Assembly: GCF_025370755.1 (NCBI RefSeq)
Contig: NZ_JAMXFC010000026.1
Span: forward strand, 34,982 to 98,981
Direction: 5' to 3'
DNA from: Laspinema sp. D2d
GTDB lineage: Bacteria; Cyanobacteriota; Cyanobacteriia; Cyanobacteriales; Laspinemataceae
Length of the DNA: 64,000 bases
The position numbers and the translations under genes are program-made. Below, in pieces: positions 27,401 to 35,044 of the stretch (position 1 is the stretch's first letter; every line of letters begins with the position of its first letter). The notes beneath the pieces were generated by a model. The model was not told the DNA's origin, made no database searches, and was given only the letters and a program-made list of their open reading frames with translations.

Positions 27401-27653
27401 GAAGGCGATCGCGACCAAAGCGCATCAGCCAATTGTGAAAAAAGCGGTCATCCACTCGCTCTCCCAGATAGTCCAACACCCGTCCCGAGTCCCATCCCAG
27501 AGCCACTCCATCCAGCAGTTTCAGAAAGACTTGTTCATATTGAGTATCACTGAGGGGATTCATCTGCGGTGGCGGTGGGGGGGCGGCTGTTCGTCCCCCT
27601 CCCCACCACCGAGCCACTGTGGATTTCAACCAACGCCAAAGTTTACCTAACAT
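24414..27653 (-). CDS. TPR-CHAT caspase-like protease
   Basis: 1079 residues. N-terminal basic/aromatic start (LWRWLKSTVARWWGG), then a duplicated ~85-residue helical domain: copy 1 ~32-117 (LSDTQYEQVFLKLLDGVALG), copy 2 ~127-212 (LTEAEFESLFPELLQQRHQG). A Gly/Pro linker follows, then five to six TPR units (~260-480), nearly identical in sequence (NLGRYEEAVASYDRALELNP). The C-terminal ~270 residues are a CHAT domain (caspase HetF-associated with TPRs): catalytic His904 in HFTGHGGYD and Cys946 in SLAACETAM. CHAT proteins are peptidases of the caspase/separase clan; TPR-CHAT proteins are known as proteases switched on by partners, such as Csx29 in the Craspase complex. First gene of a three-gene operon set between repeat elements; no Cas or Reverse-transcriptase gene is near. 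Confidence 0.93.
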   Translation of the reverse strand: MLGKLWRWLKSTVARWWGGGRTAAPPPPPQMNPLSDTQYEQVFLKLLDGVALGWDSGRVLDYLGERVDDRFFHNWLMRFGRDRLLGSPRPHRELASRMVRLGELGSGKIGELAHQYGAQKLAQPLSPLTEAEFESLFPELLQQRHQGCEAVLEWLQELEPRAQERDWLDWLEKAGETWLANPPEARFVQALQEFGNLGALPLAQRVGDLGQQLQERLRVSSPHPLPPGTGGMTSPVAHPGGTGGSSVEAGGSQVSLTFENPEAEAAFGRIVELFNAGDDEAALMLANEAIESFPDEWVLWGIQGDVLGNLGRYEEAVASYDRALELNPKYPIAWSARGYVLGNLGRYEESVASDDRALALNPKYADGWSNRGITLSELGRDEEAVASYNRALELNPNLAKGWGSRGISLVNLGRYEEAVASYDRALELNPNLAEGWTNRGNALYNLGRHEEAVASHDHALDLNPNNAIVWVNRGSAAGNSPGCFYSVTLTLPPHLQNPALDQRGYEGELASYEEGLKYCLPDRDPQGAGWLNYNIGSVHYFRGRRDANPYPFWRKAVTRYNAALDTLSETHSPELRLKALRDLSRVLFELGQREEAAEVRRQGSDLLRCLIQQSPSPGKQRLLALEFISFQQLTVDLECQAGHPVSALMLAEQGKNSCLRWWLSGWMEEIPSPDFPSLQQYLCREKTAAVYWHISPAALTTFLLKPNQDPIPLLASEESDAPFPRLQQLLAWEKWVDTWKQDYQDYRSGKSKSGSPKRDHPWRQQMDSRLQQLGEILRIEALLAELAHEEIDHLILLPHRDLHLFPLEALFPPHYSLIRLPSAQVGMTLAQQPVPPITSEAPLLLVGDPESQGFPRLDFAAFETESLGRRFQRVQPLCGPQVRQESLKDELVKGEYRLMHFTGHGGYDFDAPDQSWLALSGKEFLRVRELLNLPLSGYRLVSLAACETAMTGQKSITTDYVGLSSGWLMAGVSLVLSTLWRVDDPASMLLTLKFYDLVLAGVPEPQALAEAKRWLSHCDVAGLRQFYEAEQERYGADNRRVRPFFLDQLDFLEGQDPQAQLYAHPYYWAAFTLTGDTKL

Positions 27654-27754
27654 CCTAGTACCCTGAACTATGAGTGAACTACCATGAGGAAAGCCGTTGG
27701 GGCAACTCTCTCTTACTGTACCCCAGGTGTGCCCCTCTCATTGTTAGCGGTCCT

Positions 27755-28627
27755 CCGGTCCCCTCCCCTTGGCAAGGGGAGGGTTAGGGTGGGGTCCTCT
27801 TGATGCGCTGAAGCGCGTCAAGATGAATGAGTGGGTGGAGAGTTCTGGTGAGGTGGCGATCGGGCCAGTTTCTATACAGGTGCGATCGCCTCTCATGATT
27901 GGTTGAGGTGGCGATCGCTAAAAGAACCCCACCCTAGCCCTCCCCTTGCCAAGGGGAGGGGACCGGAGGTGGAGTTAAGGGTGGGTTATGTGGCGATCGC
28001 TAAGAGGACCCCACCCTAACCCGGACCTTGGCAAGGGGAGAGGACAAGAGGTATTAGAAATTCCGGTCCCCCCCCTTAGCAAGGGGGGGCTAGGGGGGGT
28101 CCCAATGTTGCGGGAAACCGTCTAATATTCAAATAGGAAATAGAGGCTTTTTACCCAAATCCCCGGCTCAAGAGGACCTCACCCTAACCCGGACCTTGCC
28201 AAGGGGAGGGGACCGGAGGAGGAGTTAAGAGTGGGTGAGGTGGCGATCGCTAAAAGAACCCCACCCTAGCCCTCCCCTTGCTAAGGGGAGGGGACAAGAG
28301 GTGGAGTTAAGGGTGGGTGAGGTGGCGATCGCTAAAAGAACCCCACCCTAGCCCTCCCCTTGGCAAGGGGAGGGGACAAGAGGTTGAGTTAAGGGTGGGT
28401 GAGGTGGCGATCGGCCAAGAAGAACCCCACCCTAACCCTCCCCTTGCTAAGGGGAGGGGACCGGAGGTATTAGAAATTCCGGTCCCCCCCCTTAGCAAGG
28501 GGGGGCTAGGGGGGGTTCCGATCGCCTCCAATATTCAGCCAACAAATTGACGCTTTTTACCCCAATCCCCGGCTCAAGAGGACCCCACCCTAGCCCTCCC
28601 CTTGCCAAGGGGAGGGGACCGGAGAAA
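27755..28627. repeat. Large array of palindromic GC-rich repeats, right of CHAT operon
   Basis: About ten copies of the CTCCCCTTGCCAAGGGGAG-type palindrome with its ACCCCACCCTA..CC flank fill this stretch. 27755-27970 is a near copy of 22158-22396. From ~28230 the units repeat every ~80 bp, sharing GGTGAGGTGGCGATCGCTAA before each palindrome. Two related variants (CCCCCCCTTAGCAAGGGGGG, near 28070 and 28485) are also present. The gap 27654-28685 holds no gene that I can support; small frames here are just translations of the repeat. Confidence 0.93.
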
Positions 28628-28685
28628 GAGGGGAGTTGTTGTCGGGTATCCTAACGGATAAAGTCGAGTGATTGGCGGTGGATTC

Positions 28686-29114
28686 ATGACCGAACTCTAC
28701 AACAAGACCTCAGAAAAGGAAAAACGGCGATCGCTGCGTCATAATATGCCCCCTGCTGAAAAGTTGGTCTGGGGTAGATTGCGCGATCGCCAGGTTGAGG
28801 GCTGCAAATTTCGGCGGCAGTATAGTATTGGTATATTTGTTGTTGATTTTTATGCACCTGAACTGAAGTTGGCGATCGAGATTGATGGAGAGAGTCATTT
28901 TGGGGATGAGGCGAGAATTTATGACGTTGAACGACAGTCTTTTTTAGAAGCTACAGGGGTTTGTTTTTTAAGGTTTACGAATCAGGAAGTGTATAACGAG
29001 TTGGATGGTGTGATTGAGGCGATCTCTCTGATGATTTGCCGATTGCGGGAAGGACCCCACCCTAACCCTCCCCTTGGCAAGGGGAGGGAACCGGAGGGGA
29101 GAAGCTCACTTTAG
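28686..29114 (+). CDS. DUF559 endonuclease-like protein
   Basis: 142 residues from ATG (MTELYNKTSEKEKRRSLRHN); a GTG 18 bases upstream is a weaker start. It carries the DUF559 domain, a Vsr-like restriction-endonuclease fold: AEKLVWGRLRDRQVEGCKFRRQ (first 20 residues cover the conserved helix), the strand VVDFYAPELKLAIEIDG with the acidic DFY/EIDG metal ligands, and LRFTNQEV. The last ~22 residues (EGPHPNPPLGKGREPEG) are a direct translation of the surrounding palindromic repeat, so the natural C-terminus has been replaced or extended. Repeat copies flank it on both sides. DUF559 proteins are common in cyanobacterial repeats; whether it acts on them is unknown. Confidence 0.85.
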   Translation: MTELYNKTSEKEKRRSLRHNMPPAEKLVWGRLRDRQVEGCKFRRQYSIGIFVVDFYAPELKLAIEIDGESHFGDEARIYDVERQSFLEATGVCFLRFTNQEVYNELDGVIEAISLMICRLREGPHPNPPLGKGREPEGRSSL

Positions 29115-29178
29115 TCTTCCTCTTGGTACCAGAGGGACCCCACCCTAGCCCTCCCCTTGCCAAGGGGAGGGTACTGGA
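29051..29178. repeat. Two palindromic repeat copies between DUF559 gene and GH31 gene
   Basis: Copies ACCCCACCCTAACCCTCCCC at 29053 and ACCCCACCCTAGCCCTCCCC at 29139 lie in the same orientation. The first encodes the tail of the DUF559 protein; the second ends eight bases before the GH31 stop codon, so the repeat also marks that gene's 3' edge. Confidence 0.85.
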
Positions 29179-29185
29179 GGTGCTG

Positions 29186-31543
29186 TTAGAGTAGGAAGCG
29201 TAACTGCCGATCGCCTCCGTCATCTATAAAGCGCTGTTCCCCAAATCCCAGGACTTCAATCACTACCTCTCGGGGGGGTGGGGTCCAATTTCCTGTGCGG
29301 GGGGAGATACTGAAGACCAGTTCTCCGGCAGACTGCTGTAATGTATAGGTTGTCATGCCCTGAGTGCCGGTTTCATAGTCCAAACTGTGACCATCATCTT
29401 CATAGAGGACAAAGGTTTTGTGCAAAGTTTCCAAACCTGTTACCGGCCAGACTCGAATTGTGAGAGAATCCAGAGGTCGTTCGTCGGTATATTGCATTAC
29501 TGGACCCATTGGGACGATCGCCCCGGCGGGAACAAATAGCGGCATTCGTTCCAAGGGTGCGTCGGCTAAAATATAGCCTGGTCCTTGGTGTTGCTCTCCG
29601 GTCCACCAATTATACCAAACCCCGGAAGGCAAATAAACTGCCCGACATTGGACGCCGGGACGATACACTGGGGCGGCCATGAGAGAGGGACCGAGCATTA
29701 CTTGGTCTTGAATTTGATAGGTTTGGGGTTCATTGGGGAACTGATACAGTAAAGGCCGTAAAATCGGTGCTCCGGTGGTTGCAGCTTCCCAGAATAAGCT
29801 ATACAAATAAGGAAGCAACTGATAGCGTAATTCGATGTACTCGCGACAGATGCGTTCCACGCGATCGCCAAAGACCCAGGGTTCATGACGGGCTGTATTT
29901 AATGCTGAATGCGCCCGCATTAAGGGATAGAGCATTCCCACCTGTATCCATCGAGCAAACAGTTCAGCGGTGGCGTTTCCGGCAAATCCGCCGATATCAC
30001 AGCCGACAAAGGCGACGCCGGATAAGCCCATATTACATAACATCGGCAGGGACATCTCCAAATGTTCCCAGAGGGATTGATTATCCCCCATCCAGACGGA
30101 TGACCAGCGTTGGATTCCGGCAAATCCCGATCGCGTTAGCACAAACGATCGCTGATTGGGTCGATGTCGCCGCAACCCTTGATAGCAGGACTGCGCCATC
30201 ATCTGACCATAGAGATTATGCACTTCTAAATGGGTGGCCCGGTCTTCGGGCGGTCCTTGGAGTGCATCTAAAGGGAAGCAAATTTTATGGCCGTCATCTC
30301 CAAAGGGCCGGTTTTCGATCGCCGGTTCGTTCATATCATTCCAAATTCCCGCTACACCCATATTTATGAGGGTTTTGTGCCAGTCTCCCCACCATTGTCT
30401 CACTTCCGGATTGAGGAAATCGGGGAATACGGCTTTATCCGGCCAGACATACCCGTGAAAGATTGATCCATCGGGGTTGCGAACGAAATAGTCCCGGTCT
30501 TTGCCTTCATCAAATACCGGGTAATCTCCTTCGGGTTCATATTTCACCCCCGGATCGATAATAGTGACAGTTTTGAACCCATTCTCACGCAAATCGGCAA
30601 TCAGTTTGGCTGGGTCTGGGAAGCGTTTCGGACCCCAGGTAAAGACCCGATATCCGCGCATATAGTCGATATCAAGGTGGATAACATCGCAAGGAATCCG
30701 GCGATCGCGAAAGGTTTGGGCCAACTCTCGCACTTCGGTTTCTGAGTCGTAACTCCAGCGGCATTGGTGATAACCCAAAGCCCATTTGGGCGGCATCGGC
30801 ATCCGACCCGTAAGCTGAGTATAAGTTGCCACAATTTCGGCGGGTTCTGGACCATAAATGATATAATAGTCCAACTCACCGCCTCGGGTTTCCATACTCC
30901 AGACCCCCGGTTGGGATGCACCTAAATCAAATTGACTCCAAAAGGTAGTATTGAAAAAAATGCCATAGCCGACCCCGGGACGGAGGGCCATGAAAAAGGG
31001 AATGGCCTGATACATTTCATCGGTGAGGATATCATAATCCAGGGCATCGGTGGTCCAGTTGGTCCGCACTTGCGATCGCTGGTCTAAGAGTCCTGTGCGT
31101 TCTCCAAATCCGTAGAAATGTTCCCCTGCTTCGATTTGTTTCCAGTTGGCAACGGCCCCTTGCCGCCAGCTTATTCCCGGGTCGATATCTCGGGCAAAGG
31201 GTTGGTCCTGGCTATCAAAACAAGTGAGGCGACAGGGATGGTGGGCGATCGCCACCCGCATCCGGTCCGTGATGAGTTCTGTAGAATCCGGATGTTGCTG
31301 TACAGTCAATTCTACCGCAGGCCAATTTTCCTCCTGAGTTACGGCCCATGATCGCGGGGGCGAAACTCCTCCCGTTGGGGACATTCGCACCCGGATTAGA
31401 TTCGGTGCAACTGCATGAATCACCAGGGTTTGACTGCCACAATTGAAGTAAAGGTAGTTCTCAAGTTGTTTGACTGCTTGCACAGACTGGAGGCTGGTCC
31501 AAGGCTGTTCTGTTGTGGGAAGTTTTCCAAAATATTGGGGCAT
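29186..31543 (-). CDS. Alpha-glucosidase, GH31 family
   Basis: 785-residue glycoside hydrolase family 31 enzyme that releases alpha-D-glucose (or a related alpha-glycoside) from the non-reducing ends of glucans. The catalytic nucleophile Asp lies in GIWNDMNEPAI (near residue 400) and the acid/base Asp in WMGDNQSLWEH (near 480). Upstream are the substrate-binding HLDIDYMRGYRVFTW (near 300) and the N-terminal beta-sandwich. The C-terminal part forms the usual beta domains (RMPLFVPAGAIVPMGP). No signal peptide is seen, so it should act in the cytoplasm on glycogen-derived oligosaccharides. Its 3' end touches the dispersed repeats. It is unlinked to other sugar genes but fits with Glk, GH57 and GH13 enzymes elsewhere in the window. 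Confidence 0.93.
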   Translation of the reverse strand: MPQYFGKLPTTEQPWTSLQSVQAVKQLENYLYFNCGSQTLVIHAVAPNLIRVRMSPTGGVSPPRSWAVTQEENWPAVELTVQQHPDSTELITDRMRVAIAHHPCRLTCFDSQDQPFARDIDPGISWRQGAVANWKQIEAGEHFYGFGERTGLLDQRSQVRTNWTTDALDYDILTDEMYQAIPFFMALRPGVGYGIFFNTTFWSQFDLGASQPGVWSMETRGGELDYYIIYGPEPAEIVATYTQLTGRMPMPPKWALGYHQCRWSYDSETEVRELAQTFRDRRIPCDVIHLDIDYMRGYRVFTWGPKRFPDPAKLIADLRENGFKTVTIIDPGVKYEPEGDYPVFDEGKDRDYFVRNPDGSIFHGYVWPDKAVFPDFLNPEVRQWWGDWHKTLINMGVAGIWNDMNEPAIENRPFGDDGHKICFPLDALQGPPEDRATHLEVHNLYGQMMAQSCYQGLRRHRPNQRSFVLTRSGFAGIQRWSSVWMGDNQSLWEHLEMSLPMLCNMGLSGVAFVGCDIGGFAGNATAELFARWIQVGMLYPLMRAHSALNTARHEPWVFGDRVERICREYIELRYQLLPYLYSLFWEAATTGAPILRPLLYQFPNEPQTYQIQDQVMLGPSLMAAPVYRPGVQCRAVYLPSGVWYNWWTGEQHQGPGYILADAPLERMPLFVPAGAIVPMGPVMQYTDERPLDSLTIRVWPVTGLETLHKTFVLYEDDGHSLDYETGTQGMTTYTLQQSAGELVFSISPRTGNWTPPPREVVIEVLGFGEQRFIDDGGDRQLRFLL

Positions 31544-31994
31544 ATTAATTTAATTTGAAATTCAATGAATTAAGCCCACTCTAGGGCATCCTTTTATTCT
31601 ATAAAAAAAATTAAATCTTGCTGGGTTGAACTGAGTAGACCTTTTGTCAAATTGTAAAAATTTCTTTTATTACAAGGGGTTTGGGGGGCAGCAATCCCGT
31701 ATTTTACCATCAGGTCTAGTGAGGTTTAAATTCCTTCAGGGCGGTGACCATCTATTTAAAATAAGAGTTGCCCCTTTGAAGGGTGAGAGTTGATTTTCCC
31801 TCCTTGGGTACCTAATTGGATAGAGGTTAAAATTGCCCTATGGGTAGAGGCGATCGCCGAGTTATTCTTCTTATTATCAAGTTACATAAAAAACCAATAC
31901 TCAGTGCAGACCCGGCCTGGGAGAATTGTCAGAAATTAATTCAGCCCTTCCTTTGATTAAGGGGTCAGGCCGTAAATTAGGAGCAAAGAAAATT
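31544..31994. other. 451-bp divergent intergenic region
   Basis: Shared upstream region of the GH31 gene (minus) and the secreted repeat-domain protein (plus). It is AT-rich on the left (TATAAAAAAAATTAAATCTTG at ~31600) and contains a few pyrimidine tracts. Promoters for both genes must lie here, but no clear -35/-10 pair or operator could be fixed. No gene seen. Confidence 0.45.
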
Positions 31995-32906
31995 ATGATT
32001 ATTAAGGACCTAAAAAAAGGTGGCCTTCGTACCAGTGCGCTGGCTTTGGGACTGTTTGCCCTGTTGTTACCGGCTTGTCAGCAAGATAACCAAGCCTACA
32101 ATGAGACCGAACAGCAACCGACGACTACCGAGTACCAAGAATCGCCAACCGCCCCCGGTCCCGGAAGAGAATCGACGGCGACAAGTCCAGGACAACGGGG
32201 AATGACTACGGGAGAGAGCACCACGGCAATGGAAGGGGAACAAATGGAGACAACCCCGGAAAATATCTCCTCTAATCCCGAAAACTTTATCGGTCAAACC
32301 GTGACAGTGCGTGGAGACGTGGACGAAATGGATACCTCTGCGGATACCTTTTTAATGAGTGATGACCGCGCTTTGGCTGGGGAGGGCATTCTAGTCATCA
32401 ACTCCACCAGCGAACCCTTTGGGATTCCCGATGCTGAGGATATGCGAGTCCAAGTGAGTGGAGAAGTCCGTCAATTCCGCCGGGAGGAGATCACTTCACA
32501 GTACGGATTGGACTTAGATCCGCAGTTGTATAGCGAGTATGAGGATCAACCCGTAATTATTGCTGAGTCTATGGCCCTCTCTCCGACGGGTGACCAAGTG
32601 TCTGACAATCCCGATGCCTTTTTCAATCGCCCGGTTGCGATGGAAGGCCAAATCGATGAAATGTTAGCGCCTAATACCTTTAGTTTCGATGGCGACAACG
32701 TGATTGTAATCAATGCAGATCAAGGGCAAGTCATCCCAGAAAATCAAGATATCGTCGTCACTGGGGAACTACGTCCCTTAGATATGGCTGCCTTGCAAAG
32801 TGAGTATAATCTCAACTGGGATGCTGAAATGCAACAACGGATCCAATCGGAGTATAGCGATCGCCTGGTGTTAGTCGCCGATGGCATCTATCCTAACGCT
32901 GAATAA
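31995..32906 (+). CDS. Secreted lipoprotein with two OB-like repeat domains, copy 1
   Basis: 303-residue lipoprotein from ATG; an in-frame TTG 69 bases upstream would spoil the signal peptide. Signal LRTSALALGLFALLLPAC has lipobox LPAC. A Thr/Gln/Glu/Pro-rich linker (~35-85) is followed by two copies of a ~110-residue domain. Copy a starts NPENFIGQTVTVRGDVDEM and ends PVIIAESMALSPTG. Copy b starts NPDAFFNRPVAMEGQIDEM and ends RLVLVADGIYPN. The pattern (xxVxGxxxxxxxxxxFxLxxx, then ILVIN, then VxVxGEVR) suggests a small beta-barrel of OB type. I cannot name a family. It has a shorter paralogue 214 bp downstream. Role in the envelope unknown. Confidence 0.78.
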   Translation: MIIKDLKKGGLRTSALALGLFALLLPACQQDNQAYNETEQQPTTTEYQESPTAPGPGRESTATSPGQRGMTTGESTTAMEGEQMETTPENISSNPENFIGQTVTVRGDVDEMDTSADTFLMSDDRALAGEGILVINSTSEPFGIPDAEDMRVQVSGEVRQFRREEITSQYGLDLDPQLYSEYEDQPVIIAESMALSPTGDQVSDNPDAFFNRPVAMEGQIDEMLAPNTFSFDGDNVIVINADQGQVIPENQDIVVTGELRPLDMAALQSEYNLNWDAEMQQRIQSEYSDRLVLVADGIYPNAE

Positions 32907-33120
32907 TTCACCTTCAGAACGCGGGAGGGGGAATTGATGTCATTGCCCCTCCCTGAAGAAATAACCCCTCTAAAGAGGGAGGGAGAATCAGACTTTTCTC
33001 GATAAAGTAGAGGGGAATTTACTTTTATCACACTGTGCGGATTTTCCTGAAATTGACTGACTTAAAAACCAGAAATGTCCCGTTTAAAACTATCAGTTTA
33101 TTCTATGAGGTTATCTCAAG

Positions 33121-33951
33121 ATGCTTAAGAATTTAACCCCGACGAAAAAGAAGAACCGAATGGGAAACCCGATGGGGGTAGCGATCGCCTTAGCCTTGAT
33201 GACGGCTACCTTGGTTCCCGCTTTCCCTAGAAAAGCGGTCGCCCAAATCGAAAACTATCCTGCTAATTCCGTAATTACCCTAGAAAATGTAGCCGGATCC
33301 CCAGAAGAATTTTACGGACAAACGGTGACAGTGCGAGGAGATTTTAAAGAAAGCATCGATGAGAATGCGTTTAAACTAACTCGCGGTGGTTTTTTATTCT
33401 TTGGCGGTTCAGAAATCTTAGTCGTTAACAATACCGGACAACCCATTCTCCCCCCGGAGAATGACAATATACCTCTTCAAGTCACCGGACAAGTCCGACA
33501 ACTGCGAGTAGCTGAACTTGAGAAAGATTTTGGCTGGGACTTTTGGAATCCTGATGTGTATGTGGAATATGACGAGAGACCTGTAATTGTTGCTGAATCT
33601 GTGGCGTTAGCCCCGGATCCGGGCCAAATTGCAGACAATCCCGAACAGTTTTACGGCCAAACCATTGCGGTAGAAGGTGAACTGAATGAATATTTTACCG
33701 CCAATGCCATGTTAGTACAACAAAGTGGCTTAATTGGTGGTGGAGAGATGCTGGTATTACTTCCCCCGGAAGCCAACCGGATTAATGCGGGAGAAGATAT
33801 CGTCGTAACAGGCGAAGTTCGGCCTTTTGTGATGGCAGAATTTGATATCCGAGGATGGAGTCCTGAGATGCAAACTCTATTAGTTGAAGAGTTTGGAGAC
33901 CGTCCCGTGATGTTCGCCGAAAACGTTTATCAAAAGGGTGAGGAAAATTAA
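33121..33951 (+). CDS. Secreted protein with two OB-like repeat domains, copy 2
   Basis: 276 residues. A basic start (MLKNLTPTKKKNRMGNPM) and hydrophobic stretch (VAIALALMTATLVPAF) ending KAVAQIENYP form a cleavable (AVA-Q) signal peptide; there is no lipobox. Two domains follow, matching those of the gene upstream: SPEEFYGQTVTVRGDFKESI ... PVIVAESVALAPDPG and NPEQFYGQTIAVEGELNEYF ... PVMFAENVYQKG. So each paralogue has the same two-domain plan, one anchored and the other free. A 14-bp perfect hairpin follows the stop. Unknown function; the pair looks like a surface or periplasmic binding system. Confidence 0.8.
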   Translation: MLKNLTPTKKKNRMGNPMGVAIALALMTATLVPAFPRKAVAQIENYPANSVITLENVAGSPEEFYGQTVTVRGDFKESIDENAFKLTRGGFLFFGGSEILVVNNTGQPILPPENDNIPLQVTGQVRQLRVAELEKDFGWDFWNPDVYVEYDERPVIVAESVALAPDPGQIADNPEQFYGQTIAVEGELNEYFTANAMLVQQSGLIGGGEMLVLLPPEANRINAGEDIVVTGEVRPFVMAEFDIRGWSPEMQTLLVEEFGDRPVMFAENVYQKGEEN

Positions 33952-33984
33952 ACTGTTTTCTGGCTAAACTGAGACAAATCTGAG

Positions 33985-34018
33985 AGAGACCTCTTGCAAG
34001 ATTCTGCAAGAGGTCTCT
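33985..34018. terminator. Perfect 14-bp stem terminator-like hairpin
   Basis: AGAGACCTCTTGCA (33985-33998) and TGCAAGAGGTCTCT (34005-34018) pair fully around AGATTC. It starts 33 bases after the stop of the second OB-like protein and very likely ends that transcript. A T-run is lacking (TGAAATGAGG follows). Confidence 0.7.
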
Positions 34019-34175
34019 TGAAATGAGGGAAATTATGACTGGGTTTAACTAACTTTGACCTAACCCTGTGGAGAGATTTAAAATTTGCCTTAAAGTAACC
34101 CAAGAGAGAGAACTCAGAACCGAGGCGATCGCCTACATTAAATATATCCCTTATAATTACAGAGAGATCAAGCTC

Positions 34176-34919
34176 ATGATCGAAGAAGAGTCACTGCAGG
34201 ACCGCGCTATTAATGCCGCAGCCAAATTAGCCATTTCTAGTCAATTCGATGAGTTTCAAACCTTGGATGTTTCCGTTCATTCTGAGTCCGCTAATTTGGT
34301 AAAAGGTGAATTAGAAGCAGTAGAAATTTCCGGGGAAGGGATGGTTATGAAGCAAGAGTTAAGAATGGAAAAATTGGATATAAAAACGGGCAAAATATCC
34401 GTCAATCCTCTTTTAGCTGCCCTGGGAAATATTCAATTACAACAACCCACGGAAGCCACCGTTGCAGTTGTTTTAAATGAACAGGATATTAATGATGCCT
34501 TTGATTCAGATTATCTTCAAGATAAACTCCAAAATTTTCCGGTCACCGTCGAGGGAAAACCCCTGACTTTGGATGCTCATCAGGTTAATTTTAGCCTTCC
34601 CGGTGAGGGAAAAATCCGACTCAGTATCGGCGTACTGTTCCGGGAAACCGGAGAAACTCGTCAGGTGGAATTTACTGCCATACCGAAGGTCCAATCTGAT
34701 GGAACCGGGGCGCGTTTAGAGGAAATTGAGTACCTAGATGGGAATGAACTCTCCCCAGAAATGACCGCAGAGTTATTAAAAAAATGTGAATATCTGCTCA
34801 ATATTTCTAATTTTGAGCTATCATCAGGAATGTCAATTCGCTTACACGGATTAAAAATTGTTCCCGGTCAAATTCATTTAGATGCTCAAGCTTATATTGA
34901 GGAAATTCCCAGCAACTAA
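34176..34919 (+). CDS. LmeA-like (DUF2993) lipid-binding protein
   Basis: 247 residues from ATG (MIEEESLQDRAINAAAKLAI); the open frame extends 108 bases upstream without a good start. It fits DUF2993, named for mycobacterial LmeA, with the typical pattern LVKGELEAVEISGEGMVMKQ, the LNEQDINDAF helix and a C-terminal LHGLKIVPGQIHLDAQAYI. This family has a tubular lipid-binding (TULIP-like) fold. LmeA binds phospholipid during mannan synthesis; in cyanobacteria the role is unknown. No signal peptide is visible at this start, so it may be a cytoplasmic membrane-surface protein. It stands alone after a terminator. Confidence 0.82.
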   Translation: MIEEESLQDRAINAAAKLAISSQFDEFQTLDVSVHSESANLVKGELEAVEISGEGMVMKQELRMEKLDIKTGKISVNPLLAALGNIQLQQPTEATVAVVLNEQDINDAFDSDYLQDKLQNFPVTVEGKPLTLDAHQVNFSLPGEGKIRLSIGVLFRETGETRQVEFTAIPKVQSDGTGARLEEIEYLDGNELSPEMTAELLKKCEYLLNISNFELSSGMSIRLHGLKIVPGQIHLDAQAYIEEIPSN

Positions 34920-35044
34920 TTACATTTTCAAGCAATTAAAAATTCTGAAAATAGAGCCAATTTAAATGATTTAAACCATTAAGTTTGGGATTCAATTGAG
35001 GAAAAATTTTAACCGTGATATCAGCTTAATCCAAAATATGATTA

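Noticed and set aside
26940..27650. Plus-strand open frames opposite the TPR-CHAT gene.
   Set aside because: Antisense shadows of a GC-rich gene; Pro/Arg/Leu-rich, no ribosome site, no known protein.
28307..28550. Open frames of ~75 codons on both strands in the repeat array (for example with PHPSPPLGKGRG).
   Set aside because: Direct translations of the palindromic repeat; same peptide from every copy.
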